Shown: one piece after another, positions 34,442 through 43,063 of the stretch
Layout of the letters: the number at the start of each line of letters is the position of its first letter
How positions within the stretch are numbered: position 1 is the stretch's first letter
NCBI GenBank assembly: GCA_937975765.1
Contig: CALJUR010000135.1
Span: forward strand, 41,846 to 105,845
DNA: 64,000 nt
From: an uncultured Myxococcales bacterium
Lineage (GTDB): Bacteria > Myxococcota_A > UBA9042 > DTJE01
Reading direction: 5' to 3'
Notes under the pieces: generated by a model
What the model saw: the letters and a program-made list of their open reading frames with translations, nothing else
The model's database searches: none
Told to the model about the DNA's origin: nothing
Translations under genes and position numbers: made by a program

Positions 34442-34647
34442 TGCAGGACGGTCTGCAGCAGCAGGAACCCCGCCAGGAACAGGATCGATGCCAGCGCCAC
34501 GAACAGCGTGACATACTCGTGCCACGCGCGGCGGCGGACCAGCAGCCCCAGCAGCAGCAGGGACACCCCGACGGACAGCAGGCCCAGGGTCAGCAGCGCC
34601 CGCAAGTCGACCACGATCCAGCCCGCGTACACGCCCGGCCCGAACAT
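34399..34647 (-). CDS. Small membrane protein, 82 residues
   Basis: Two hydrophobic spans, LLTLGLLSVGVSLLLLGLLV and VTLFVALASILFLAGFLLLQT, flank RRRAWHEY. Codons end nearly always in G or C, although the frame overlaps the 3' end of lnt by 43 bp on the other strand. GGGGCCGGG precedes the ATG. Function unknown. Confidence 0.65.
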   Translation of the reverse strand: MFGPGVYAGWIVVDLRALLTLGLLSVGVSLLLLGLLVRRRAWHEYVTLFVALASILFLAGFLLLQTVLHHPVLVERDFFPLR

Positions 34648-34763
34648 CCCGGCCCCGCGTCTCGAGGTGCGTGCTGACGGTAGGACAAGGCCGGAGGGGC
34701 GTCAAGGAGACCCTCTATCCATCCGGGATTGTTGAAAACTACACCGTCCCCAGGGAATGGTCG

Positions 34764-34769
34764 TACAAT
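34764..34769 (+). promoter_or_regulatory. Possible -10 element of the VKOR-DsbA operon
   Basis: TACAAT lies 49 bp before the ATG at 34818. No good -35 at 17 bp; a TTGAAA lies 26 bp upstream. Same hexamer as before uvrA, lgt and ribBA. Confidence 0.35.
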
Positions 34770-34817
34770 CGCGCCGGAATCGGCCCCCGCCCCTCCCGGG
34801 CGGATGATGGGGGAGAC

Positions 34818-36053
34818 ATGAGCAAGAAGACCTACCTGTTCCTGGCCATCGCCCTTGTCGGGGCGGGTCTCGGCCTGTTCTATTCCGGGTTCTCCACGTC
34901 GGACTTCGTCGCCCACATGGACCGCCAGTTGCACCCGGTCAGTTGCTCGCTGCTGCCGGGCCTGACCGAGACGACGATGCTGGACCAGGGCGCCGAGGGG
35001 TGCAAGGTCGCCATGTTCTCGCCCTACTCGTCGTTCTGGCGGGACCGGTACTGGGGCGGCGTGCCGTGGTCCCTGTTCGCGATGGGCCTGTTCGGCTTCG
35101 CGCTGGCCCTGGCGCTGTGGGGCATCGTCAGCCGGAAGGGCCACCACCTGTCGGTGAACATCGGCCTGCTGGCGGCCGCGCTGGTCGCCGTCGTGGCGTC
35201 GCTGGTGTTCTTCGGCATCTCGGTCAGCAAACTGCACGACATGTGCAAGACCTGCGTCGGCACCTACATCGCGTCCGCCGTCCTGGCGCTGGGCGCGGCG
35301 CTGGTGTTCGTGTCGTCCATCGGGGACCGCCGCCGCGCGGCCGCCGAGGGCGAGACCGCCTCCGGGACCGCGACGCTGCTGGCCATCCTGGTCGTGCTGG
35401 CCGAGATGGGCGTGGCCTCCGTGCTGCCCGTCGCGCTGTTCCTGAAGGACGTGCCGGACTACGGCAAGTATGTCACCGAGTGCGGATCGCTGCAGACCCA
35501 GGAGGACAAGAACCAGGTGCTGATCCCGCTGGGCAAGCCGGTGGCCGGCGGGACCGACGCCGTGCTGGTGATGGACCCGCTGTGCCCCGCCTGCTCGGCG
35601 TTCCACAAGCGGATCCTGGAGACGCAGTACGCGGCGAAGATGAACTTCAAGCTGGTCATGCTGCCGCTGGACAGCGAGTGCAACTGGATGATGACCGACT
35701 CGATGCACCCGGGTTCCTGCGTGCTGGCGAAGGCGATGGTCTGCGCGAAGGACAAGGCCGGCGAAGTCCTCGATTGGTCCTACTCGAACCTGAAGGACTT
35801 CCGGCCGAAGGACAAGGCGGACAACCCGTCGTCACGCATCAAGGAGGCGGTGGTCAAGGCCTTCCCGCAGGTCCGGGACTGCCTGGATTCGCCCGACACG
35901 AAGATCGCGCTGAACAAGTCCCTGAACTGGGCCGTGGACCAGAGCCTGCCGGTGCTGACACCGCAGCTCTACGTCAACGGCAGGCGGCTGTGCGACGAGG
36001 ACACGGACCTGGGCCTGGACTACGCCATGGGGCGGCTGCTGGGCACGAAGTAG
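34818..36053 (+). CDS. VKOR-DsbA fusion, disulfide-bond-forming enzyme
   Basis: 411 residues. The N-terminal half is a VKOR-type helical bundle: spans near 5-22, 80-100, 108-130, 140-160 and 185-205, with the loop cysteines in HPVSCSLLPG and EGCKVAMFS and the CKTC active site in HDMCKTCVGTYIA. The C-terminal half is a thioredoxin fold with CPAC in VMDPLCPACSAFHKR, a second pair at ECNWM and GSCVLAKAMVCA, and a cis-Pro segment LTPQLYVNG. In such fusions the VKOR part reoxidises the attached DsbA domain, passing electrons to quinone, so one protein forms disulfides in the periplasm. It fits the cysteine-rich secreted proteins in this window. First gene of a three-gene operon. Confidence 0.9.
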   Translation: MSKKTYLFLAIALVGAGLGLFYSGFSTSDFVAHMDRQLHPVSCSLLPGLTETTMLDQGAEGCKVAMFSPYSSFWRDRYWGGVPWSLFAMGLFGFALALALWGIVSRKGHHLSVNIGLLAAALVAVVASLVFFGISVSKLHDMCKTCVGTYIASAVLALGAALVFVSSIGDRRRAAAEGETASGTATLLAILVVLAEMGVASVLPVALFLKDVPDYGKYVTECGSLQTQEDKNQVLIPLGKPVAGGTDAVLVMDPLCPACSAFHKRILETQYAAKMNFKLVMLPLDSECNWMMTDSMHPGSCVLAKAMVCAKDKAGEVLDWSYSNLKDFRPKDKADNPSSRIKEAVVKAFPQVRDCLDSPDTKIALNKSLNWAVDQSLPVLTPQLYVNGRRLCDEDTDLGLDYAMGRLLGTK

Positions 36054-36065
36054 GGAGGGCTGCGA

Positions 36066-36803
36066 ATGAAGATCGCCTGGATTCTCAATGCCGTGGTGAT
36101 GGTCGTTCTGCTGGTCGCCCTGGGCTCGGGCACGCGCTCGATGGTCCAGGCGGCGGCGCATCGCCTGCAGACCGGCGAGTCGCTGGAAGGCGACAACAAG
36201 CCGGCCCCGCTGATCGCGTCGAAGGCCGAGGTGGCCTACTGCACCAACGAGCTGAAGACGGTCCTGCGCCGCGTCCTGACGAACTGCGGCCTGATCGGCG
36301 GCGGGCGGCGCGGCTGCCAGCCGAACGAACTGCGCAACGTCGCGCAGATCAGCGATGCGGACTTCAACGCGCTGTTCAAGCCGCTGGACAAGCGGGCCGG
36401 CATCATCCTGTTCGACCCGGAGAAGGACGAACTGGACCCGACCGCGAAGGCGATGCTGGAGAAGGCATGGGCGGACCAGCGCGGCGCGTCGTACTTCTTC
36501 GTGGTCGCCCGGGCCTCGACGGACGACACGACCGAGAGGAACCGGATGTACTCGCACAAGCGTGCGAACTCGGTCCTGTTCTTCCTTCAGGATCGCTTCA
36601 AGGACCCGGATCTGGAGAAGAAGCTGGGCCTGCTGTGGCTGGGCGAGGAATACGCGCAGCTGGACGAGGGCTTCTGCGACTGGAACCTGTCGAGGCAGGT
36701 GCCGGAGTGCCAGCAGGCCACCCGCACCAAGGCCGAGGACACCCTGATGAAGAAGCAGTTGAACCGCAGCGCCGTCATCTCCTGGATCGACTGCCGCCTG
36801 TAG
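36066..36803 (+). CDS. Membrane-anchored protein with OmpA-like domain
   Basis: 245 residues, 12 bp after the VKOR-DsbA gene. An N-terminal span (WILNAVVMVVLLVALGSG) is followed by an exported domain with five conserved-looking Cys (YCTNEL, TNCGLIG, GCQPNEL, GFCDWN, ECQQ, IDCRL at the very end). The middle resembles the OmpA/MotB fold: IILFDPEKDELDPTAKAMLE, then NRMYSHKRANSVLFFL. The peptidoglycan-binding Asp/Arg pair is not clearly conserved. Its position between two thiol-redox genes suggests a disulfide-dependent envelope role. Identity uncertain. Confidence 0.6.
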   Translation: MKIAWILNAVVMVVLLVALGSGTRSMVQAAAHRLQTGESLEGDNKPAPLIASKAEVAYCTNELKTVLRRVLTNCGLIGGGRRGCQPNELRNVAQISDADFNALFKPLDKRAGIILFDPEKDELDPTAKAMLEKAWADQRGASYFFVVARASTDDTTERNRMYSHKRANSVLFFLQDRFKDPDLEKKLGLLWLGEEYAQLDEGFCDWNLSRQVPECQQATRTKAEDTLMKKQLNRSAVISWIDCRL

Positions 36804-36823
36804 GCCGGACCGCGGGAGGACTC

Positions 36824-37534
36824 GTGAGAATCTTCGGGTTCCTGCTGGTCGGCGCCGCCGTGGGGGTCCTGTTCCTGTTCATCTACCCGCTGGTGAAGCC
36901 CCAGGACACCGTCCCCGCCGCCCCGCCGCCGAAGCCGCAGGTGCTGGAGCGGGTGCAGGCGACCGGGCCCGCCGGCAGCGGTGCGGCCCCGGCGCCCGAG
37001 AAGGGCTCTCTGGCCGAGGTGGCGAAGGAGGCGGAACAGGCCGATGGGGCCGCGCCGACGGGCCCGCTGTGCGACCGGATGTTCGGCGAGGCGAACGCCC
37101 GGGCGCTGTCCATGCCGAAGGGCGAGAAGGTCCGGTCCGGTCCGCTGATCCCCAAGCCGTGGACCTGGGTGAACGTCTGGGCCGCCTGGTGCAAGCCGTG
37201 CAAGGCCGAGATGCCCGGGATCGCCGCCTGGGCCTCGAAGGTCCGGGAGGGCGGCGGGGCGTTGCGCGTGCTGTTCCTCAGCGTGGACGACGACGAGCGG
37301 CAGTTGCGCAAGTTCCTGTCCGGCGAGGGGGCGGCGATTGCCGGCGACTACCTGTGGGTGCAGGAGGAGGCCGAGCGGGCCTCGTTCTATGCCGGCATCG
37401 GCGTCGCGAACCCTCCCACGCTGCCCGTACAGGCGCTGCTGGACCCGCAGGGGCGGCTGCGCTGCGTCCGCGTGGGCAGCATCACCGCGAAGGAACTGGA
37501 CGAGGCGACGAAGACCTTCGGGTTCACCCGCTGA
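36824..37534 (+). CDS. TlpA-like membrane-anchored thioredoxin
   Basis: 236 residues; GTG 36824 behind GGGAGGA. An N-terminal anchor (IFGFLLVGAAVGVLFLFIY) and a Pro/Ala-rich linker precede a thioredoxin fold at about 105-235 with WVNVWAAWCKPCKAEMPGI (CxxC), LRVLFLSVDDDE and the cis-Pro site NPPTLPVQALLD. TlpA/ResA relatives reduce or exchange disulfides of specific periplasmic proteins. It is third in the operon with VKOR-DsbA, so oxidase and reductase arms may be balanced together. It converges on the eCIS hub gene with a 6-bp gap. Confidence 0.85.
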   Translation: MRIFGFLLVGAAVGVLFLFIYPLVKPQDTVPAAPPPKPQVLERVQATGPAGSGAAPAPEKGSLAEVAKEAEQADGAAPTGPLCDRMFGEANARALSMPKGEKVRSGPLIPKPWTWVNVWAAWCKPCKAEMPGIAAWASKVREGGGALRVLFLSVDDDERQLRKFLSGEGAAIAGDYLWVQEEAERASFYAGIGVANPPTLPVQALLDPQGRLRCVRVGSITAKELDEATKTFGFTR

Positions 37535-37540
37535 CCCCGC

Positions 37541-38713
37541 CTACTGGCCGGCCGAGTTGCGAGACAGCCGCACCCGCGTGACGTACCCGATCGTCTTCGG
37601 GGTCATCTCGTGCACGCAGGAGCCGACCAGGTACTTGCCGTCGAAGCGCTTGCCGAAGCCCCGGATCGCCACCATGTCGCCGGCGGTCACCTTCGGGTCG
37701 CCTTCGAACTCGACCTCGCCGGTCAGGAAGTCCATCGACAACTGGGTGAAGATGGACTTGGCGACCGCGTCGGCCTCCTCCTTGCTGTCCACCGGGCGGT
37801 CCGTGATCGTCAGGACCTTGCCGGCCGACTCGGAGCCGTACAGGCCCTGGCCGGACGCCTTCCAGCCCTCCTTGCCGTCGAACCTGTAGGCCGCGTCGGT
37901 GGCCACGCCGACGATCGCCTTCTTGCGCTTGGGGTCCCAGCCGCGGACCTCCACCTTGGCGACCTGCCGCACCGTGCTGAGGCTGAAGCGGGCGTCCTTG
38001 ACCTGGCGCTCGGTCTCGCCGCGCGGGGCGTCCCGGACCAGCGTCACGACCGGATCCCGGGACAGGTCCGGCGGCCGGAAATTGATCTGCGTGTCGTCCT
38101 GCGCGGTGTTGGCCTCGACGGACCGGTCCACGTCCTGTCCCAGCCATTTCATGAAGTGGTAGTCCGACACGTTCATCTGCGGGATGTAGGCCGACTGGGC
38201 GCGCGGGGTTTCCACCGTGGAGGGGGACAGGCCGTCGCGGGTGCCTCCGGAGTCGGCGGCCTTCGAGATGACGTCCCGGACGGCGGTGGGCACCAGGTCC
38301 TGCTGCTGCACGCCGTCGCCCCAGGTGCGGGACGTGGTGCCGCGGGTCAGCCGGTGCGAGTGGTCGTATCCGCCCACCACGACGGTCGAGGAGCCCTCGT
38401 AGCGGAAATGGGGCTCGATGTAGTGGATCTCGCCCTTGAAGACGGTCTGCTCCTTGCCCACCGGGCCCAGCAGGATTTCGACGCTCTTCCCCTCGTGCAG
38501 GTCGTCGACCAGCTGGGCCTTCTCGTCGCTGCGGATGTCCAGTTCGAACGAGAACATGTCGGGGGCGTCCAGGCGCCGGTCGACCTGGACCGACTCCAGG
38601 TACGCGGCCAGGTTGTTGCCGGTCGAGGCCTGTCCGCTGGTCGTGGTCTCGACGGTCGTCTGGCCGTCGATCTTGATGATGCAGGACCCGACGTCCTGTC
38701 TGGTTTCCGCCAT
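37541..38713 (-). CDS. eCIS baseplate hub protein, phage late-control D/VgrG-like (Afp8/Pvc8 type)
   Basis: 390 residues with GGAGGAA before ATG 38713. It has the gp27/GpD fold: an N-terminal beta domain (ESVQVDRRLDAPDMFSFELD), VFKGEIHYIEPHF, YDHSHRLTRGTTSRTW, YHFMKWLGQ, and a C-terminal OB-like end (FDGKYLVGSCVHEMTPKTIGY). This is the spike-hub protein beneath the inner tube in contractile injection systems. In known eCIS loci the gp25, PAAR and gp6/J baseplate genes come next. Here the operon ends and meets the TlpA gene head-on 6 bp away. Confidence 0.85.
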   Translation of the reverse strand: MAETRQDVGSCIIKIDGQTTVETTTSGQASTGNNLAAYLESVQVDRRLDAPDMFSFELDIRSDEKAQLVDDLHEGKSVEILLGPVGKEQTVFKGEIHYIEPHFRYEGSSTVVVGGYDHSHRLTRGTTSRTWGDGVQQQDLVPTAVRDVISKAADSGGTRDGLSPSTVETPRAQSAYIPQMNVSDYHFMKWLGQDVDRSVEANTAQDDTQINFRPPDLSRDPVVTLVRDAPRGETERQVKDARFSLSTVRQVAKVEVRGWDPKRKKAIVGVATDAAYRFDGKEGWKASGQGLYGSESAGKVLTITDRPVDSKEEADAVAKSIFTQLSMDFLTGEVEFEGDPKVTAGDMVAIRGFGKRFDGKYLVGSCVHEMTPKTIGYVTRVRLSRNSAGQ

Positions 38714-38738
38714 TCGATTTCCTCCCGGCAGGTGCCCC

Positions 38739-39443
38739 TCACTTCAGGATCGGGGGTACCAGCAGCCGCGTTCCCGGCTCGATGTTCAGCGGGTCGTCGA
38801 TCGCGTTCACCTCGGCGATGCGCCGCCATTCGCCCGGGTCGTCATACTCCCGGTACGCGATGCTCTGCAGCGTGTCGCCGCGCGCCACGGTGCAGACCTT
38901 TGCGTGGTCCGGGGACTGGGGGTCCTTCTGCTGCTGCTCGTCGATGGAGGTGGCCTCCACCAGCGACAGTTCGACCTTGGCCCGGACCGGCGTCCCGTCG
39001 GACAGGAACATCACGTACGTCACCTTCAGGCCCTGCAGGTACCACTGGCACGAGTTGTAGACGTCGTTCTCCGCCATGAACTTGCCCCACAGGAACAGCA
39101 GCTTCGGGGGCCGGTGAAGCTCGGGGTCCATGTGGGCCAGGGCCTCCAGGCGGTCGATGTACTTGGTGCGGACGTTCTCCTTGTTCTCGTAGGTGTCGAA
39201 GTACAACTCGCTGATGGTCAGCACCCGGCTGTTGCCGTGCGTCCACTCCTTCGCGCCGGAGTCCGAGCCCTGGGTCGGGTGTTCCTGGAACTGCGTCCGC
39301 TTCTCGACCCCGATGGTCTCGGGGTTGTAGTTGAAGACGAAATCCCCCCCCTGGGCCCTCTGCGCCACCGAGGACAGGATCTGCTTGACGCTGCCCGAGT
39401 CTCGGTCCACGACATGCAGGAACGCTTTTGCCAGCTCACCCAT
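38739..39443 (-). CDS. eCIS LysM-domain baseplate/tube-hub protein (Afp7/Pvc7 type)
   Basis: 234 residues, GGAGGGG before ATG 39443. The body carries the gp53/Afp7-like pattern FVFNYNPETIGVEK, VLTISELYFDTYE and VTYVMFLSDGTPVRAKVELS. A C-terminal LysM (about 180-232) is VARGDTLQSIAYREYDD, ending IEPGTRLLVPP. In eCIS this protein connects the tube to the hub. It overlaps the Pro-rich gene upstream by 8 bp and precedes the hub gene by 25 bp. Confidence 0.88.
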   Translation of the reverse strand: MGELAKAFLHVVDRDSGSVKQILSSVAQRAQGGDFVFNYNPETIGVEKRTQFQEHPTQGSDSGAKEWTHGNSRVLTISELYFDTYENKENVRTKYIDRLEALAHMDPELHRPPKLLFLWGKFMAENDVYNSCQWYLQGLKVTYVMFLSDGTPVRAKVELSLVEATSIDEQQQKDPQSPDHAKVCTVARGDTLQSIAYREYDDPGEWRRIAEVNAIDDPLNIEPGTRLLVPPILK

Positions 39444-42400
39444 AGAAGCCCCTCCGTTCCTTGTCGCGCTTCAGGCGCCGAAGGATGCGTTCGGTCATCT
39501 CGGCCGCCAGTCCCTCGAGGTCCACCGACTGGCCGGCGGCGGCCTCGGACTTGTCGCCGGTCCCGGCCTGGCCCTGGGATGCAGACTGGGCCTGGCCCCG
39601 GGGCTGTTCCCCGGTCCCGGAAGCCAGGGCCGTGGCGGCCACCGAGGACAGCGCCGTCGATACCAGCGGGTAGGAGCCGTGATACGTCGGGCCTGCCGGG
39701 ACGGACGGCACGGGGACGCCCAGCGACGACAGCATCGAGGAGATGCCGCCGGGGCGGACCAGTCCGCGGTCCGGGAGCGACACGTCGATCTGCGGCCCCG
39801 GGGCCCCCGGCAGATCGGGCAGGCCGGGAAGCGTTCCGCGGACCGCCTCGGGCCGGACCGGCCCGGAGACACGGTCCGTGCCGAGTTCCACCAGGTCCAG
39901 TTCCGGCGAGGTTTCGACGGCATCCCGCGAAGGCGGCTGGCCGGGGGAGGACGGCCCGCGGGAGGCGGACGCCGTCGGGGCGCCTGCCGCCGGGGCACGG
40001 CCTGGGGTCCGCGTGCGGATCCACTCGACCAGGTCGGCAACGCCGGTCGCACCGCCACCCGGTGTGGCAGGGGCGCCGGCGCCGGGGGACCCGGGCACCG
40101 CGGGGGGCAGCGAGCCGAGGGCCCGGACCAGCGTCCGCTGCAACGCCGCCATCGATTCTGCCGATGCGCCGACCGGCGCCGCCAGGTCCCAGTGGAAGGC
40201 CGAAACCAGCGGGGTTCGCAGCCCGACGACGTCCAGGTCCAGGACGGGCGGCAGGCCCGCCGCGAACGCGGGCACGACAGGGGGCGATGGCAGGGGCACG
40301 GCCGCGGGGCCGGCCGGGGCAGCACCGTGCGGCGCGGCCACCAGGATCCCCTGGCCGGGGACGCCGGGTGCGAATGCCGGGTGCCGGGCCGCGGCGGGTC
40401 GGTGCAGGGGCCCGGGTTGCAGGCCCAGGTTCGCGAGGGTCATGGGGACGTCCGCGGCCCGCATCCCCGCGCGGGCCAGGGAGGCCAGCGGGACGGCGCG
40501 GCGCGACACGGGAGTCGCGGCCAGCAGCCGCGACGCATCGGGCGTCGTGCGGGCAGGGGCCCGAGCCTGGGCACGCGCGGTGCCCGCGGTGGGCCCCGCG
40601 GAGGTGTCCGTCCCGCGGCGGCCCGCGGGGGTGCGGCGTCCACCCTGGGCAACCGGCGTGGCCACCGCGGTTTCCGCGGTGGTCGGCGCCAGGTCCAGCA
40701 GCGTCGTCTCCTCTTCCGGCAGAAACCAGGTCGTGCCGGTCTCGGGTGCCGGAAGGGCGAGGTTCGCGTAGGGGTCGATCGCCTGCACGGTGTCCCGCAA
40801 CCGTTCGGGCGAGGTGGTTCGCGCCAGCACGGTTCCCATCGGGGCCAGCATCGATGCGGCCAACGACGCCGACGGCAGGGGCCCGGCCGCCGCGACCCGG
40901 CCGGAACCACCCGGGCCAGTCGTCGTCGCAGCGGCGGTCCCTTCCGGGGCAGAGTTCCGGGAGGGCGGCAGGCCGGTCTCCCGGGTGTCGATCGCGCGCG
41001 AGGCGACCGGGGTGCCCGGGCGGAGCGGGGGCGTGCCAGCCGGGGGCCGGGCCGGCATGGTGCCGGACCGGTGGGGCAGGACGGGCGCCGGGCCGGCGTC
41101 CCGGGAGGTCGTGCGTGGACGTCCGAAGGGAGCCCCGGGCACGGGGGCCTCGCCGGCCTGCGGCCGGGCAGCCAGGCTCAGGAACTCCCGATCGCCGGGG
41201 CCCAGGTCCGTGAAGGCGGCGCGCAGCAACTCCTCGTCGCGGGCCCCGCCGGTCAGGGGGACGAACCCGGGCATTGCCGGCGGGAAGGGCCGGCCCGACG
41301 CCTGGCCGATCCGGGCCGGTGCTGTCGCGACGGCTAGCGTCAGCGAGCCGGCGGCCCGCGGGAGCCGGGCGACCACCCCCGGAACGTGCGCCCCGGGGCG
41401 GGGTGTCGCCGAGGAGGAGGCCACCGGGAAGGGCGCCGCCGGGGCGGGATGCGAAGGAAGGGGGCCGGTTCCAGCCGGCGCCGCGCCGATCTGCCGTTGC
41501 GGCAGCACCGGGAGCGGGGCCCTCGGGGTCCTCGGCAGAGCCGGAAGGGGCGTTTCTGCCCGGGGCGCAGCCGCCGCGACGACCCGACCGGTCCGCGCCG
41601 CGCCCTTCCGGCCTGGAGCCGCCCGGTCCGGGCCGGCCACCGGGACCTCCGGGGGGAGCACAGGGGCCGCAGGCGCGAGGTCCAGCAGGGCCGCCTCGTC
41701 CAGGGCGCCCATCGCCAGGCTGCCAGCCTCCGGGGCGGGGCCCTCGGGACGACCCAGGACGGCGGCCAGCCGCAGGAAGGCCGGTCCCATCGGCACCAGG
41801 ATCGTGGACCCGGCCCGCGGGGCCGGGGTTGCGGCCTGCCAGCCGGCCGACAAGCCGGGTCCCGCGGGCGAACCGGGGGTGGTCGCGGCCACGGTCGCGG
41901 TCCCGGACGGCCGCGGAGCCCCGGCGGATCCCATGGCGCCGCCGGGTCGGGACAGCAGGGTCGTGCCGAAGGCGGGGACCGCCTCGGGTCGGGTGGGCTC
42001 GATGGGGGAGGAAGGCGCGCCGATCGGCGTTGCCGTTCCCGGGACGTCCTGGACTCCGGGCTCGATCCCGGCCGTCGGGGCCGACGCACCCGCGGCTGCC
42101 GTGCCCCGGGGAGGGCGCGGCGCGGGGCCGGTTCCCCGTCCGGGCGCCGGGATCCCGACGCCCGCCGGGACCGGTCGGGCCGCCATCTTCGGCGCCCGTG
42201 TCCCTGCCGTCGCCACGGCGGGCAGGTCCATCACCGACAGCAGGCCGCCGGCCGGACGCTGCGCCGCGGGGGCTGGCGGCCGCAACCGCAAGGCCGACAG
42301 CAGGTCACCGGCCGGACCGGTCGGCATCCGCCGGGCATCTTCCGGCGGGATCCCCGGAGTCGCCGGGGGCGTCTGCCCGGCGTCCCGGGCCGGGAGCAGC

Positions 42401-43029
42401 GTCCGGATCATCGGCAGGGCCCCGGGCCGAGCGGGGCGGACCCCGCCGATCGCGCCGGCACCTCGTCCCGTCATCGTGCGGCGCGCCGCGGGGGCGGGCC
42501 GGACCGGCCGGGCCGGGACGGTTGCGGGCACGGACGCCTGCGGCGTCCCGGCCCGGGCTTCCTGCGCGCCTGCGTCGCCCGTCCCGCCCGCGATCCCCTG
42601 AACTGTTGCGGTCCTGCCCGGACCCGGGCGTCGCGGTGCGGGACGCGCCGACGGCAGCGCCGGCCGGCGTTCGGCGAACAGGCCGGGCCGGGGGGTGCGG
42701 ACCTCTTCCTCGACGGCCGTCTGGGACGCCCTCGATTCCAGGGTCAGGACCTCGGGCTCGACGGCCTCCGCGGTGAAATCCCAGGCCTCGGGGGGGCGAT
42801 CCAGGCCGATCGATCCGGCCCAGGTTTCCACGCCGGACACCAGCCGGGGCTCCGTCACCCGCAGCCCGCCGCCGCCCGTCCCCAGGCGCGCCGCCAGCAT
42901 CCTCAGCACCGGCCACGCGTCCGGGCCCAGCGGCTGCGCACGGGTGCCCGCCAGCATCCTCGCGCCGGACCACTCGATCACCAGCATCGATTCCGGTGAT
43001 CGCCGCGTCTCGTCCGCCGTGCCCGCCAT
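39436..43029 (-). CDS. Very long Pro/Ala/Gly/Thr-rich protein embedded in the eCIS operon
   Basis: 1197 residues from ATG 43029; an in-frame ATG at 43200 lies inside the tube 2 gene. Residues about 1-105 are an ordered-looking domain (SPESMLVIEWSGARMLAGT, EAWDFTAEAVEPEVLTLES). About 1000 residues follow, dominated by Pro, Ala, Gly, Thr and Arg, with no predicted folded domain. They are dotted with short hydrophobic motifs that recur, such as ALLDLAP and TLLDLAP, and LVPMGPAFLR and LAPMGTVLAR. The end is a charged helix, LEGLAAEMTERILRRLKRDK. It sits between tube 2 and the LysM protein, with an 8-bp overlap, so it belongs to the operon. The function is unknown; scaffold, cargo carrier or sheath-length factor are guesses. 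Confidence 0.8.
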   Translation of the reverse strand: MAGTADETRRSPESMLVIEWSGARMLAGTRAQPLGPDAWPVLRMLAARLGTGGGGLRVTEPRLVSGVETWAGSIGLDRPPEAWDFTAEAVEPEVLTLESRASQTAVEEEVRTPRPGLFAERRPALPSARPAPRRPGPGRTATVQGIAGGTGDAGAQEARAGTPQASVPATVPARPVRPAPAARRTMTGRGAGAIGGVRPARPGALPMIRTLLPARDAGQTPPATPGIPPEDARRMPTGPAGDLLSALRLRPPAPAAQRPAGGLLSVMDLPAVATAGTRAPKMAARPVPAGVGIPAPGRGTGPAPRPPRGTAAAGASAPTAGIEPGVQDVPGTATPIGAPSSPIEPTRPEAVPAFGTTLLSRPGGAMGSAGAPRPSGTATVAATTPGSPAGPGLSAGWQAATPAPRAGSTILVPMGPAFLRLAAVLGRPEGPAPEAGSLAMGALDEAALLDLAPAAPVLPPEVPVAGPDRAAPGRKGAARTGRVVAAAAPRAETPLPALPRTPRAPLPVLPQRQIGAAPAGTGPLPSHPAPAAPFPVASSSATPRPGAHVPGVVARLPRAAGSLTLAVATAPARIGQASGRPFPPAMPGFVPLTGGARDEELLRAAFTDLGPGDREFLSLAARPQAGEAPVPGAPFGRPRTTSRDAGPAPVLPHRSGTMPARPPAGTPPLRPGTPVASRAIDTRETGLPPSRNSAPEGTAAATTTGPGGSGRVAAAGPLPSASLAASMLAPMGTVLARTTSPERLRDTVQAIDPYANLALPAPETGTTWFLPEEETTLLDLAPTTAETAVATPVAQGGRRTPAGRRGTDTSAGPTAGTARAQARAPARTTPDASRLLAATPVSRRAVPLASLARAGMRAADVPMTLANLGLQPGPLHRPAAARHPAFAPGVPGQGILVAAPHGAAPAGPAAVPLPSPPVVPAFAAGLPPVLDLDVVGLRTPLVSAFHWDLAAPVGASAESMAALQRTLVRALGSLPPAVPGSPGAGAPATPGGGATGVADLVEWIRTRTPGRAPAAGAPTASASRGPSSPGQPPSRDAVETSPELDLVELGTDRVSGPVRPEAVRGTLPGLPDLPGAPGPQIDVSLPDRGLVRPGGISSMLSSLGVPVPSVPAGPTYHGSYPLVSTALSSVAATALASGTGEQPRGQAQSASQGQAGTGDKSEAAAGQSVDLEGLAAEMTERILRRLKRDKERRGFYG

Positions 43030-43063
43030 GGATCTCACCCCGTTCCTGGGACCTCCCGATCCG

